Shown here: positions 39,015-47,753 of the stretch, piece by piece | Layout: every line of letters begins with the position of its first letter | Position numbering within the stretch: the stretch's first letter is position 1 | Source of the DNA: Priestia taiwanensis | GTDB taxonomy: Bacteria > Bacillota > Bacilli > Bacillales > Bacillaceae_G | Direction of reading: 5' to 3' | Assembly (NCBI RefSeq): GCF_014638355.1 | Contig: NZ_BMFK01000002.1 | Location: 186,001-250,000, forward strand | DNA: 64,000 nucleotides | The notes under the pieces: generated by a model | Databases searched by the model: none | What the model was told of the DNA's origin: nothing | The model's input: the letters and a program-made list of their open reading frames with translations, nothing else | Program-made: the position numbers and the translations under genes

Positions 39015-39859
39015 TCCTGGACTCCCTTACTCTTTGTTACAATCACATGACGAATATCATAAAAATCAGCTACTGGTTTCACGTAAGCAATTTTCGTTAA
39101 TCCAAACTCATCAGGCTCTACTTTTTCTACTGTACCAATTGCTAAGTCTTTTGGGAAAATATCACTCATTGCAGAGGTTACGACTTCTTGCCCTACTTCA
39201 ATTGGAGCATTCGAAGGAATACGCTTAAATAATAATGTTTGTGTTTCCTCATCATAACCTTCAATCGTTCCAAAGATGTCTTTACCTTCAGGCCCTCTAG
39301 CAATAGCACTAATACGATTTGTACGACTATCTCCACTTAATAACTCGACATCAGAATAGAATTCGCCAACACTTTTCACTTTGCCAACTAAACCTTGCGC
39401 TGTCGTAACAGCCATGTCTTTCTTGATGCCATCCTCTTTCCCCACATTAATTCGAACGACATCATACCATCCATTTGGATTACGAGTTATTACGTCCGCT
39501 ACAATCGGTTCAAAGGCGTGAAGGCCTTCTTTCTTCTTAAGTATCGCTTCTAATCGCTTAACCTCGTCTTCTAACCCATTAACTTTCGCAGCCACTGCAG
39601 CTGATTCGTCTATGCGTGCCTTTAACACTTTATTTTCCTCATATGTGTTCTTTAAGTCTTTGACATTTTCAAAGAAGCCCGCAACATATTGTGCGGGCAC
39701 ATGAAACGCAGATTGAACTAATCCCACTGTATCTTTCGCAAATCGTTCCGGCCATGTCAACTCTCGATTTTCGCGTAGAGAAAAGATTATTAATGCCACA
39801 AGCACTACAAAACTAATCGCCAAAATAACTACTCGTTTATTTCGAAAAAATCGTGGCAT
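39011..39859 (-). CDS. mreC: Rod shape-determining protein MreC
   Basis: A 282-residue bitopic protein. The TM helix (about 8-26) is followed by a coiled coil (about 68-110, KNTYEENKVLKAR...LEDEVKRLEAILKK) and the beta-rich periplasmic-side domain with RNPNGWYDVVRINVG and GLVGKV. It links MreB to the cell-wall synthases. It lies 22 bp after mreB and overlaps mreD by 4 bp. Confidence 0.95.
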   Translation of the reverse strand: MPRFFRNKRVVILAISFVVLVALIIFSLRENRELTWPERFAKDTVGLVQSAFHVPAQYVAGFFENVKDLKNTYEENKVLKARIDESAAVAAKVNGLEDEVKRLEAILKKKEGLHAFEPIVADVITRNPNGWYDVVRINVGKEDGIKKDMAVTTAQGLVGKVKSVGEFYSDVELLSGDSRTNRISAIARGPEGKDIFGTIEGYDEETQTLLFKRIPSNAPIEVGQEVVTSAMSDIFPKDLAIGTVEKVEPDEFGLTKIAYVKPVADFYDIRHVIVTKSKGVQE

Positions 39860-39881
39860 CTTTTCACCCTCTTATCGTTTC

Positions 39882-40916
39882 TTAGAACGAACTTTCTCTT
39901 GCAGATTTTTGTTTGAATAAATCAATATTGTCTAAAGCTTTCCCTGTACCAATTGCAACACAGTCTAAAGGCTCTTCTGCAATTAATACTGGCATACTTG
40001 TTTCTTCACTAATTACCTTGTCTAAGTTACGTAATAATGCACCGCCACCAGTAAGAACGATTCCACGGTCCATAATATCTGCAGCTAGCTCAGGTGGAGT
40101 TTGCTCTAATGTTGATTTTACAGATTCTACAATTGCAGTTACTGTATCGTTTAATGCTTCTGAAATTTCTTCTGCTTTAATCGTTACTGTTTTCGGTAGA
40201 CCACTGATTAAGTCACGACCACGAATGTCCATTGTCTCTCCAGAAGTTTCTACTCGTGCAGAACCAATTTCTAATTTTAACGCTTCTGCTGTACGTTCAC
40301 CAATCATTAAGTTGTAGTTCTTCTTAATGTATTGAATAATTGATTCGTCCATTTCGTCACCAGCGACACGGATTGATTGGCTTGTTACAATTCCGCCTAA
40401 TGAAATGATTGCAACTTCTGTTGTACCACCACCGATATCTACAACCATGCTACCAGTCGGCTCCCATACAGGTAAGTTTGCACCAATTGCTGCTGCGAAT
40501 GGCTCTTCAATTGGATATGCATCACGAGCACCAGCTTGGCGAGTCGCTTCAATTACCGCACGCTTCTCTACCGCTGTAATACCTGATGGTACACATACCA
40601 TTACGTATGGCTTACGTGAGAAGAATCCTTTTGATTTTTGCGCTTGTTGGATATAATACTTCATCATTACTGCTGTTGTCTCATAATCTGCAATAACGCC
40701 ATCTTTCATTGGACGTAATGCGACAACATTTCCTGGTGTACGACCAATCATATTCTTCGCATCGTTACCTACCGCAACGATTTGTTTTGAGTCCGTTTGC
40801 ATCGCTACTACTGAAGGTTCACGTACAATTACTCCATTTCCTTTTACATATACAAGTGTGTTTGCTGTACCTAAATCTATACCAAGGTCTTTTGTAAAAC
40901 CACCTAATCCAAACAT
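39882..40916 (-). CDS. mreB: Rod shape-determining actin homologue MreB
   Basis: A filament-forming actin homologue that guides lateral cell-wall synthesis. The 344-residue protein has phosphate-1 [13 protein letters not shown], phosphate-2 [14 protein letters not shown] and the adenosine-binding segment [14 protein letters not shown]. The start is the ATG at 40916, after AAAGGAAGATACAT; in-frame codons upstream are not supported. It opens mreBCD-minCD. A TTGACA-type promoter lies about 170 bp upstream. Confidence 0.97.
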   Translation of the reverse strand: MFGLGGFTKDLGIDLGTANTLVYVKGNGVIVREPSVVAMQTDSKQIVAVGNDAKNMIGRTPGNVVALRPMKDGVIADYETTAVMMKYYIQQAQKSKGFFSRKPYVMVCVPSGITAVEKRAVIEATRQAGARDAYPIEEPFAAAIGANLPVWEPTGSMVVDIGGGTTEVAIISLGGIVTSQSIRVAGDEMDESIIQYIKKNYNLMIGERTAEALKLEIGSARVETSGETMDIRGRDLISGLPKTVTIKAEEISEALNDTVTAIVESVKSTLEQTPPELAADIMDRGIVLTGGGALLRNLDKVISEETSMPVLIAEEPLDCVAIGTGKALDNIDLFKQKSARESSF

Positions 40917-41083
40917 ATGTATCTTCCTTTCTACCCTGAAAATACTCATTCATATTTCATTTTTTAGTTTTTATTTTTTAATTTTTTGTATGGATACTCA
41001 TATCCATCTTTCTACAGGCTTCTACTCACTTCTCCAAAGTTCGCAACAAGACATCTATTGTTTAGACAAATCTCAAAAAACCC

Positions 41084-41112
41084 ATAAAACACATTATATA
41101 ACAATTTGTCAA
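41084..41112 (-). promoter_or_regulatory. Candidate promoter upstream of mreB
   Basis: TTGACA (41107-41112), a 17-nt spacer and TTTTAT (41084-41089) on the minus strand lie just past the radC stop codon. A TATAAT also occurs inside the spacer but is poorly spaced. Confidence 0.4.
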
Positions 41113-41124
41113 ACTTGAACAGTG

Positions 41125-41265
41125 TCAAACATATCCTTTTTCCTTTAAACTGACATATTTATGCTCTCCAATAATAAGGTGATCTAATATATCAATCCCA
41201 ATCATTTTTCCGCATTCTACTAATCGTTTCGTTACCTCAATATCTTCACGACTTGGATTTGGATC
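41125..41265 (-). CDS. radC: radC, 3' exon (C-terminal 46 residues of RadC)
   Basis: Immediately after the intron 3' end the frame reads [15 protein letters not shown], then [16 protein letters not shown] and ends SLKEKGYV at the TGA (41125-41127). This is the RadC C-terminus and contains the serine and aspartate of the HxH-x7-S-x2-D metal-site motif. It joins in frame to the 5' exon to give 229 residues, close to the usual 225-230. It has no start codon or ribosome-binding site of its own and depends on splicing. Confidence 0.93.
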   Translation of the reverse strand, partial: DPNPSREDIEVTKRLVECGKMIGIDILDHLIIGEHKYVSLKEKGYV

Positions 41266-41273
41266 GTAGGGTG

Positions 41274-41294
41274 GAAAGCATGCGCCTTGCTCTC
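41274..41294 (-). other. Extra stem-loop between domain VI and the 3' splice site
   Basis: GAGAGCA and TGCTTTC form a 7-bp stem (one G-U) with a 7-nt loop. It is part of roughly 30-37 nt between the domain VI helix and the splice site, where a standard intron has about three to five. It is not RadC coding sequence because the exon joins at GGT/GAT. It resembles in placement the 3' extension described for B.c.I4-type introns of the B. cereus group. Confidence 0.7.
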
Positions 41295-41328
41295 ATAATA
41301 AAGAGTAGGTTTCATTCAGTCTCCCTCA

Positions 41329-41362
41329 GAACCGTACGTACGCCTTTTAGCGTATACGGCTC
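41329..41362 (-). ncRNA. Group II intron domain V
   Basis: The 34-nt hairpin begins GAGCCGTATACGC and closes GCGTACGTACGGTTC. It has the AGC catalytic triad near its 5' end and the two-nucleotide bulge. The terminal loop reads AAAA closed by a U-G pair instead of the usual GNRA (GAAA), a departure that may weaken docking into domain I. Confidence 0.9.
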
Positions 41363-41386
41363 GCCAGTTGATTCATTAGCATATCT

Positions 41387-42580
41387 CTATTCGCCTTTGT
41401 ATCTTCCCTTTACATCCTTTAATTGAATAAACGAATGAAGAGAATTATCTTCTCCTACTAAACACAATTGCCCTTTCTTATGAATACGCATGCGCAGTAC
41501 AACTTTCCGACATGTACTCTTACGTTTACTCGCAATTGTTTTGATGAAACTACTCTCTGCTAGAGAAAATAAACGTTGAAGATGATGATAATTCGTTGCT
41601 AGCCTGTAATAATGTGCTATTTTTTGTAATTCTGCATGATACGTATGCAAAATCTCTAGCTCCGAACGATTGATGAGCTTTGTTCGATGTGTACTGATGA
41701 AATGAGTGATATCCCCATATTGATGTTTTCTTGCATATGCTTCCAATTTCGCTTTAGGGATTTCTAATCGAATAGTTCTTTCGTTCATTTCACATGCATA
41801 ACCGAGAAAAAGAATCGGTCGCTCCACATGCGTGAGAAACAATTCAGTTTCTTGGAGATACAAACTATTTCTCAGAAAATAATGTATCTGCTCTTGCATT
41901 CCCGCAGCTCGTCGTTTTGTACTAGCTAGCCCAACGATAAATTGATTCTCATAACGAGCATATTCACCCTGTTGTCCGACAGCGTTCTCCATCCATCGAT
42001 CAAACGTATAAAAGTAAATATCACGTAACAACCGTCGAAATGTATCACCCTTTTCGATACGATTAGACAAATTCCACTTCTTCATTATACCGCAAATGAG
42101 TGCATTGTGAATAAGTAAGAGAAATCGCTGGTCATTTATTTTCACCTGAAGCAAATGAAGAAAGACAGAATGACCCTTTTTTTCATTCCATCCTTTCATA
42201 TTTCCACAGATACACCACGTTACCTCACGCCATGTCTCCTTCATATGTAAAAGGACGTCATGACGACTTTTTCTCTTCTTCATACTACATATGTTTGGTT
42301 CATATATACATTCGATAATTATCCGCATCACTTCTAAAACATACGCTTCCCATCTTTTCTTTCCATGTCCAAAACGAAATGTTCCCATTCTCAGTTGCTC
42401 AATAATATTTTCTATTTCCACTACTGAAATAGGGGCCTCTCCTGTTGAACCGCATACTGTTTCCTGCGCTTGAATCCATAATTCTTTTTTATACATAAGG
42501 CGATAGCAATCTGTAATACGCTTCCCTCTCTGAGAAGCCTTTCGAATAGCGTCTAATTGATGAAATGGATTTGTCGCCAT
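41387..42580 (-). CDS. Intron-encoded protein: RT-dead maturase
   Basis: A protein of about 397 residues lying in intron domain IV. The N-terminus (YRLMYKKELW) and RT framework match group II reverse transcriptases, but the active site is gone. YADD is YENQ in YARYENQFIVGL (about residue 210-222), the RT3 GDIKG is GNMKG, and the PQGG...SPLLANIYL block is reduced to RRLLRDIYFYTFD. Domain X, the RNA-binding maturase, is well kept (about 300-375: LEILHTYHAELQ, then YRLATNYHHLQRL). No HNH endonuclease follows. The start at 42580 follows AAAGGAG by eight nt. It is expected to aid splicing but not mobility. Confidence 0.88.
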   Translation of the reverse strand: MATNPFHQLDAIRKASQRGKRITDCYRLMYKKELWIQAQETVCGSTGEAPISVVEIENIIEQLRMGTFRFGHGKKRWEAYVLEVMRIIIECIYEPNICSMKKRKSRHDVLLHMKETWREVTWCICGNMKGWNEKKGHSVFLHLLQVKINDQRFLLLIHNALICGIMKKWNLSNRIEKGDTFRRLLRDIYFYTFDRWMENAVGQQGEYARYENQFIVGLASTKRRAAGMQEQIHYFLRNSLYLQETELFLTHVERPILFLGYACEMNERTIRLEIPKAKLEAYARKHQYGDITHFISTHRTKLINRSELEILHTYHAELQKIAHYYRLATNYHHLQRLFSLAESSFIKTIASKRKSTCRKVVLRMRIHKKGQLCLVGEDNSLHSFIQLKDVKGRYKGE

Positions 42581-43096
42581 ATTCATGACTCCTTTCTCAT
42601 AGACGATTAATCAACCTGCCTCCCTTCCCCATGCTAAACTCATTACAAGCAAACGTTGAGTACTACGAAGACTCCGTTACCTTATGTATCCCCTTGATAC
42701 ACGTAGGTAATCCCTGCATTATGATTCCTTTTAGATACGTGGTGGTTAAGTATTCCTTTCGACGGTTTCCTCTCTCTGAGGATTGAAGGGTTATCCTTAC
42801 CATAAAGACGATCTGATGAGTCACCCTTATCTAACCCTCGTTGCCTAATAGCTATCGTAGACAACGGCGCATCCATCACCCATTCGTCTAGAATTCAAGC
42901 AGTTTAGCCTTTACCATACACCACTTAGTCTGAAGAACGGTTTCGACACCGATAACTTTGGCGTCTTTCTCCTTTTCACATCATGCTTTGTTCCCTCAAA
43001 TAAGTTTCCCCATGAGGTAAGATGCTGACTATAGAATATTATAAGGAATTCCAGTTTTCGAAGAAAACACTAAAAGGATACACCTTGCAGGCGCAC

Positions 43097-43645
43097 ACCA
43101 GATGGATGGTTATGAAGACATATAATAGAGGCTGCAGAACGGCGAAACGCTTCGCGGAATACCTCACGAGGATGTACAATGGAGGCATTTAAACTTCCGA
43201 TAAATACTGTTTGGCGATGAATCACTTGATTTTTGGTGTTTAAATAAAGACAGATGAAATGCTCTTGCGTTAAGAAGCGCATTTCTTCCATCATGTACTC
43301 AGCACAATCTTCAGGGCTACGAATACTAAAGCGATCTTCATATTTCAAACGCTGTATTCGCCTCCCTAATTCAAACGCAGCCATTAGCTCAATAGCTTTT
43401 ACTTTCCCAATCCCTTTAATACTCATCATTTCCTCAATTGAGGCATCTCGTAACATTCGTAATCCGTCAAAATGCCTCAACAAACGATTCGCTAGTTGGA
43501 TAACAGACTCATCTTTCGTACCAGAACGCAATAAAATCGCGATTAACTCGTGATTAGATAAACTATCCGCTCCTTCTGTTACTAATCGTTCTCTAGGACG
43601 ATCATCCTTCGGAAAATCACGAATAAGAAAATTTCCTTGTTCCAA
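43097..43645 (-). CDS. radC: radC, 5' exon (residues 1-183 of RadC)
   Basis: RadC/YsxA family protein with a UPF0758 N-terminal helix-hairpin-helix region (SIKGIGKVKAIELMAAFELG near residue 68) and a C-terminal JAB/MPN metalloprotease-like domain. Its proposed repair role is unproven in Bacillus. This exon stops after ICLHNHPSG, directly before the intron; without splicing, translation reads eight intron codons (VRLQGVSF) and stops at 43070. It is upstream of mreB and downstream of maf, the normal place. RadC motif residues are complete only across both exons. Confidence 0.93.
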
Positions 43646-43700
43646 TGCTCTCTACTCCTTTTCTAAAAAAGAAACGAAATGAACAAGATACACACTAACC

Positions 43701-44270
43701 TTAGAAACTAGTCGCTCCCATTTCCTTTAACTCACGATATACTTTTGCAATAGGTAAGCCTACCACTGAGAAGTAATCTCCATTGATTTTTTGAACGAAC
43801 ATCGCTCCCAACCCTTGAATACCGTATGAGCCCGCTTTATCCATCGGCTCTCCACTTTCAATATACGCATGAATCTCCGCATCACTTAATTCATAAAATG
43901 TCACTTCTGTTCGTTCAAAGAACGATATTTGTTCACCACCACATAACATCGCTACTCCTGTGAATACTTCATGCGTTTGGCCAGATAGCATCTGTAACAT
44001 TTCATACGCTTCTTCTTTTGTTTTTGGTTTTCCTAAAATAACTCCGTCATACGTAACAATTGTATCTGCGCCTAACACAACATCATGTGGGACATACTTT
44101 GCTACATCTTGTGCTTTTTGTAGCGCTAATGATACAACGACATCTTCGGGCCTTGTTAACCCTTCTACAATCTCTTCTACATCACTAACACGTACTTCAA
44201 ACGAAACATTAATCTGTTCCAGTAATTCTTTTCTGCGTGGAGAAGCAGAGGCTAAAATAAGTTTTTTCAT
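43701..44270 (-). CDS. maf: Maf nucleotide pyrophosphatase
   Basis: A 189-residue pyrophosphatase that removes dTTP, UTP or modified pyrimidine nucleotides and affects septation when overproduced. It starts with [14 protein letters not shown] (P-loop-like segment), has the catalytic-region sequence VLGADTIV near residue 65 and ends near YFSVVGLPI. The start at 44270 is preceded by AAAGGA; an ATG four codons earlier sits on that site. It lies between spoIIB and radC as in B. subtilis. Confidence 0.95.
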   Translation of the reverse strand: MKKLILASASPRRKELLEQINVSFEVRVSDVEEIVEGLTRPEDVVVSLALQKAQDVAKYVPHDVVLGADTIVTYDGVILGKPKTKEEAYEMLQMLSGQTHEVFTGVAMLCGGEQISFFERTEVTFYELSDAEIHAYIESGEPMDKAGSYGIQGLGAMFVQKINGDYFSVVGLPIAKVYRELKEMGATSF

Positions 44271-44393
44271 TTCAAAAATCATCCTTTACTAAGTAATTCA
44301 GTCTAAAAAAGAAGATACACTGCAATCGTACCAAAATCAACCAAACGCAACAAATTCTGAAAAAACATTTTTCATCTTCATAAAGAAAAAAAA

Positions 44394-44412
44394 AGAATAC
44401 GTATAGTATCCT
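44394..44412 (-). terminator. Terminator after spoIIB
   Basis: A 7-bp stem (44394-44400 with 44406-44412) is followed on the minus strand by a long T run, 6 bp past the spoIIB stop codon. Confidence 0.7.
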
Positions 44413-44417
44413 TGGTC

Positions 44418-45371
44418 TCATTCTTCTATATTCGCAATTGCATAATAAGCAGACATCGTATCAAGTAATGCTTGTTGGGATTTCAAAAGAGTCTCTTCAT
44501 TTTTCTTCTGCTCATATCCCTTTAACAAATCATACGTATTCGTTAATGCCCCTATAAGCGGCTTCAATTCCTTGGCAACTTCCCCTTGCAAACTCGTAGC
44601 TATCTTTTCTATTTCTCCCTTTTCATCTGCTGATACACTCTTTCCTTTCCCTAAAACATCCATCATACTAATCAACTGCTCATACATCTTTCTTGATTGC
44701 ATCAGTTTCTCTTCATTCTCTTTCCCGACTACTTCTAATTTACTTTCTTCTATACTATATGTTTTCTTAAAAACACCCATATTTTTCTCTTTATATAACG
44801 TATGCAACTGTTCTAACGAAGCCTGCTCCTTCCCGACTCCAACAAGTACATAGTAGTTATCTCGTTTTACAATTGTTGCTGGTAGACCTTTTTCTCTCCA
44901 TGTATGTTGAAATGCCTTCGCAGCATTTTCCGTCTTGAACACACCAGCTTGTAATACAGACAAAGATAACGCGGATAACGTTACATTGCTACCATTGGCA
45001 GGTACTGCAGGTGGTTGCTTCGTCTGTTGTGTAGATGGTTGTCCTTTCGGTGTTGGCGCCGTCTTATCTACAACACCTAACAACCCTTGACCTAAGATTG
45101 TACCTACTATTATTGCTCCAATAATAATGACAGCGACCTTCCCACCCACTCTTCGTTGCTTTCTAACAACCTCTTCTCCTTGTCCAAAAGAACGCTTCCG
45201 AAATAAAAATGGCTTTTTCCGATTCCGATGTTCCGCTAAAGATACAACTTTATGTGAACTAGTAGACCACTCCGCCTGTTCTTTCCATCCCTCTTGCTCT
45301 TTTGCTTGTCCACTATCTTTGAATACCGTTTCCGCACCGTTAATTTTCACCGAAACTTTCTTTTTATCCAC
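44418..45371 (-). CDS. spoIIB: Stage II sporulation protein B (SPOR-domain protein)
   Basis: A 317-residue bitopic protein. The cytoplasmic N-terminus (1-75) is followed by one TM helix (about 76-97, VAVIIIGAIIVGTILGQGLL), a Pro/Thr/Gln linker and a SPOR domain (about 133-200, SVLQAGVFKTENAAKAFQ) that binds septal peptidoglycan. The C-terminal 110 residues are helical. Position next to maf identifies it as SpoIIB, which promotes engulfment and cortical septum thinning. Sequence identity is low, as usual for this family. Confidence 0.82.
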   Translation of the reverse strand: MDKKKVSVKINGAETVFKDSGQAKEQEGWKEQAEWSTSSHKVVSLAEHRNRKKPFLFRKRSFGQGEEVVRKQRRVGGKVAVIIIGAIIVGTILGQGLLGVVDKTAPTPKGQPSTQQTKQPPAVPANGSNVTLSALSLSVLQAGVFKTENAAKAFQHTWREKGLPATIVKRDNYYVLVGVGKEQASLEQLHTLYKEKNMGVFKKTYSIEESKLEVVGKENEEKLMQSRKMYEQLISMMDVLGKGKSVSADEKGEIEKIATSLQGEVAKELKPLIGALTNTYDLLKGYEQKKNEETLLKSQQALLDTMSAYYAIANIEE

Positions 45372-45458
45372 TTGTTCCTCCTCCTTTCAAACAACTTTTC
45401 TCCATTAACCCTTACCGCAATAAACTTGTTTGCATTTTATCACATGCAAAATAAAAAA

Positions 45459-45483
45459 GAACAAGACATTTGTCGTCTTGTTC
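45459..45483 (-). terminator. Terminator at the end of the pilus operon
   Basis: A perfect 9-bp stem (45459-45467 with 45475-45483) with six T residues on the minus strand lies 17 bp past the pilO-like stop codon. Confidence 0.85.
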
Positions 45484-45500
45484 CCTTTACTTTCCGACAT

Positions 45501-46169
45501 TTATTGCACCGTTAGTGGATTTGTTTTCTTGCTTCCCTTTGGAATATCCACTTTCGGTAATCCATCTTCCAATCCTTGTAGATCAGCTGCATAGAACGCA
45601 GATATTTTCACGCTATACGTTGATTCTGTCTTCTTTTCTACATTCGCTCCTTCCACTTGCCCTCTTCGTTCTTGCAACGGCTGTTCCATTTCATCCTTCC
45701 ACGAAAATGCAAGTGCATCCACATGAATAATTCGTTTTTGGTTTTGGAGTAATTCAAGGAAATATTGCATTTTCTCATACGTTTCAAAGGACACTTTCAC
45801 ATCTAACGTCACTTTCTTCGCATTCTCAATACCTTCTATCCCTTCCTCGAACGTTATACTTTTCACTTTACTTCGTGACATCACTTCTGCTTTTTCAATA
45901 AATAACACAATTTGTTCCGTTAATGGTTGTATTGGTACTTTATATTGTAAAACAGCTGAACTTACAGTTGGATTTACACGTAACTCTTCTACACGCTTCT
46001 TCGTTTGCTCTAATAGTTGCCTCTCTGCTTGTAACGATTGCTTCGCTTGCTCATGCTCAGCTTGTACAGGCTTGATGTACAAATAATACGCGCCTATACT
46101 AGCTCCACTTAACATCACAAAAAGGAGAAGTGAAATAACTACTATTTTTTTCGTCACAGCTATTTTCAT
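45501..46169 (-). CDS. pilO: Type IV pilus inner-membrane protein PilO-like
   Basis: A 222-residue bitopic protein. The N-terminal TM helix (about 8-28) is followed by a coiled coil (about 35-65) and an alpha-beta ferredoxin-like domain (about 100-170), the PilO topology. PilO and PilN form the alignment complex that couples the cytoplasmic motor to the pilus. Primary sequence is poorly conserved; the call rests on topology and the pilM-pilN-pilO order. It overlaps pilN by 4 bp. Confidence 0.75.
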   Translation of the reverse strand: MKIAVTKKIVVISLLLFVMLSGASIGAYYLYIKPVQAEHEQAKQSLQAERQLLEQTKKRVEELRVNPTVSSAVLQYKVPIQPLTEQIVLFIEKAEVMSRSKVKSITFEEGIEGIENAKKVTLDVKVSFETYEKMQYFLELLQNQKRIIHVDALAFSWKDEMEQPLQERRGQVEGANVEKKTESTYSVKISAFYAADLQGLEDGLPKVDIPKGSKKTNPLTVQ

Positions 46170-46738
46170 GACTCTCCTCCTTTCTGCAATTGTTGTAACG
46201 TTTCTTTCTCTATTTCAACTTCGTAGATACCTACATAATGACTCTCCACTTGATTTCCTGATCCTTCTACTTCATTCACAGAAGGCATCTTCACTGACTG
46301 TATCCACTCTTCATCCTGCAAGCGTTTATAATAAAAGGCCGCTTCCGTATACTCTTTAAACACTACTTGTAACGTTACTTTCCCCTCTGCATATGTATAT
46401 GATTTGAAGTACCCTTCTGCCGGAAGTAAGGCAACAATTCGATCCATCATGTTAACACTTTTTATCGTACGCTTCTCTACCTCTGTCACAATTGTCTGCA
46501 ATTGTTGCAAAGAGTTCCCATCCGTATTTTCCGTCAATTTCTTTTCTTCTCCAATTTTTTGCGCTTTCGCTTGTTGTATTTCCGTCTTCACCAGCTCGAG
46601 TTGTTGTTTCTCTTCTACCACCTTGCTATACAACAAACCTCCTATGATACTACACAGGAGAAGAAACACCCCACCTATCACAAACGGAGTCAGATTACGT
46701 GATTTTCTTCTTGGTAAAAGGTTAATTTCTACTAACAT
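46166..46738 (-). CDS. pilN: Type IV pilus assembly protein PilN-like
   Basis: A 190-residue bitopic protein starting MLVEINLLPRR, the conserved N-terminal INLLP tail that binds the cleft of PilM. One TM helix (about 19-38) is followed by a coiled coil and a small alpha-beta domain. It overlaps pilM by 1 bp and pilO by 4 bp, indicating tightly coupled expression. Confidence 0.82.
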   Translation of the reverse strand: MLVEINLLPRRKSRNLTPFVIGGVFLLLCSIIGGLLYSKVVEEKQQLELVKTEIQQAKAQKIGEEKKLTENTDGNSLQQLQTIVTEVEKRTIKSVNMMDRIVALLPAEGYFKSYTYAEGKVTLQVVFKEYTEAAFYYKRLQDEEWIQSVKMPSVNEVEGSGNQVESHYVGIYEVEIEKETLQQLQKGGES

Positions 46739-47727
46739 TACACTCCCTCTTTCACTGCCAATCCTAGTACACTATGAAACCTACGATCAATCGTATCATC
46801 GCTATTCGTCTTCATTAAGGACGTTGCTAACACTTCAATCGGTAACGAAAAATTACTCCTTACTTCTTCACAAATATCTTCAAAATATATATGATCCCCT
46901 GTCAGCAATATTTTCGTAATTGTCTTCTTTCCTTGGTGAAACGAAAATTCATAGAAACGAAGCATACGATTAATTTCGATATACATATCTTTTAACGCAT
47001 TAATCATGTCTTCTTTCGGAAACTGGGCATCTTCTGCTAGTTTGCCTTCTTCTGTTGATTCAATTGTACATACCCCTTCTTTATATGGAATAATAACGTG
47101 CTGCATGAAAACAGGTTGATGATTTTCAAAGATTGTAATTGTCACCGTCTGCAAATCCATTTGCACAAGTAACGAGCGATCTTCTTCTTTTACAGCACCG
47201 TGGTGATGAAACAGCCGATAATGACAAAGTGGTGAAATATCTGCTACCACGGGTTTCGTTTTTTCTTCACGTAACTGAAAGTGATATGAATCAACAACTT
47301 CTTCTGGCGAAGCGACAAGTAACACTTCTTTCGTCTCCTCATCTTCCGATAATAAGGCATAATCTAACGTCGGATTTTCGAAAGGAAGATGAATTTTGTG
47401 CCCTAACTCAAAATAAAGATGACCTTGTATCTCTTCCGTTGGTACTTCCGCAGGTACGTCCACTTTCCGAATGACGACCGCAGGGTCAGGAACGATAAAA
47501 CGAATGTTTCTTCCTTTCAATCCCCACTCCTGCACACATGTACGGATAATTTCTTTGAATTTATCCATATCAACAATTTTCCCGTTGTGAATAATCCCTT
47601 CGGGCACATAATACTCTTCACAACGATTCACCACAACCGGTGCACGGTGTTTAATATCTCCGTAGCGAATAACGTAATCTTTGATTTCAATACTCGCATC
47701 CTTTTTTCTTGTCAAAAACGATAACAT
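46738..47727 (-). CDS. pilM: Type IV pilus actin-like protein PilM
   Basis: A 329-residue cytoplasmic actin-fold protein that binds the INLLP tail of PilN. The start MLSFLTRKKDASIEIKDYVIRYG has the first actin-fold strand, followed by RFIVPDPAVVIRKVDVP and the later LVQMDLQTVTITIF phosphate-loop-like strand and KILLTGD. It lacks standard phosphate loops found in type IV PilM (DIG), so nucleotide binding is uncertain. It follows pilD and precedes pilN. Confidence 0.8.
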   Translation of the reverse strand: MLSFLTRKKDASIEIKDYVIRYGDIKHRAPVVVNRCEEYYVPEGIIHNGKIVDMDKFKEIIRTCVQEWGLKGRNIRFIVPDPAVVIRKVDVPAEVPTEEIQGHLYFELGHKIHLPFENPTLDYALLSEDEETKEVLLVASPEEVVDSYHFQLREEKTKPVVADISPLCHYRLFHHHGAVKEEDRSLLVQMDLQTVTITIFENHQPVFMQHVIIPYKEGVCTIESTEEGKLAEDAQFPKEDMINALKDMYIEINRMLRFYEFSFHQGKKTITKILLTGDHIYFEDICEEVRSNFSLPIEVLATSLMKTNSDDTIDRRFHSVLGLAVKEGV

Positions 47728-47753
47728 GATTCATCCCCATCCTCTACATGATG

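Larger units (their letters stand above)
41266..43096 (-). mobile_element. Group II intron (1,831 nt) interrupting radC
   Basis: The element begins GTGCG (43096) and ends CTAC (41266), matching the group II ends GUGYG and AY. A 34-nt domain V is at 41329-41362. The ORF lies in domain IV. Exon pairing is visible: ATCAGAT (42811-42817) can pair with the last seven exon nucleotides as EBS1-IBS1 (one G-U), and GATGGATG (42870-42877) is complementary to exon sequence just upstream as EBS2. The two are 60 nt apart, as expected in domain I. Removal restores RadC in frame. A short weak domain VI (41303-41327) is followed by an extra hairpin before the splice site. No DNA endonuclease domain is encoded. 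Confidence 0.93.

Noticed and set aside
42682..42879. 65-codon frame in the 5' part of the intron
   Set aside because: It lies in domain I RNA and has no ribosome-binding site; it overlaps the EBS elements.
43070..43645. radC as a simple truncated pseudogene
   Set aside because: The missing C-terminus is present at 41125-41265 and joins in frame once the group II intron is removed.
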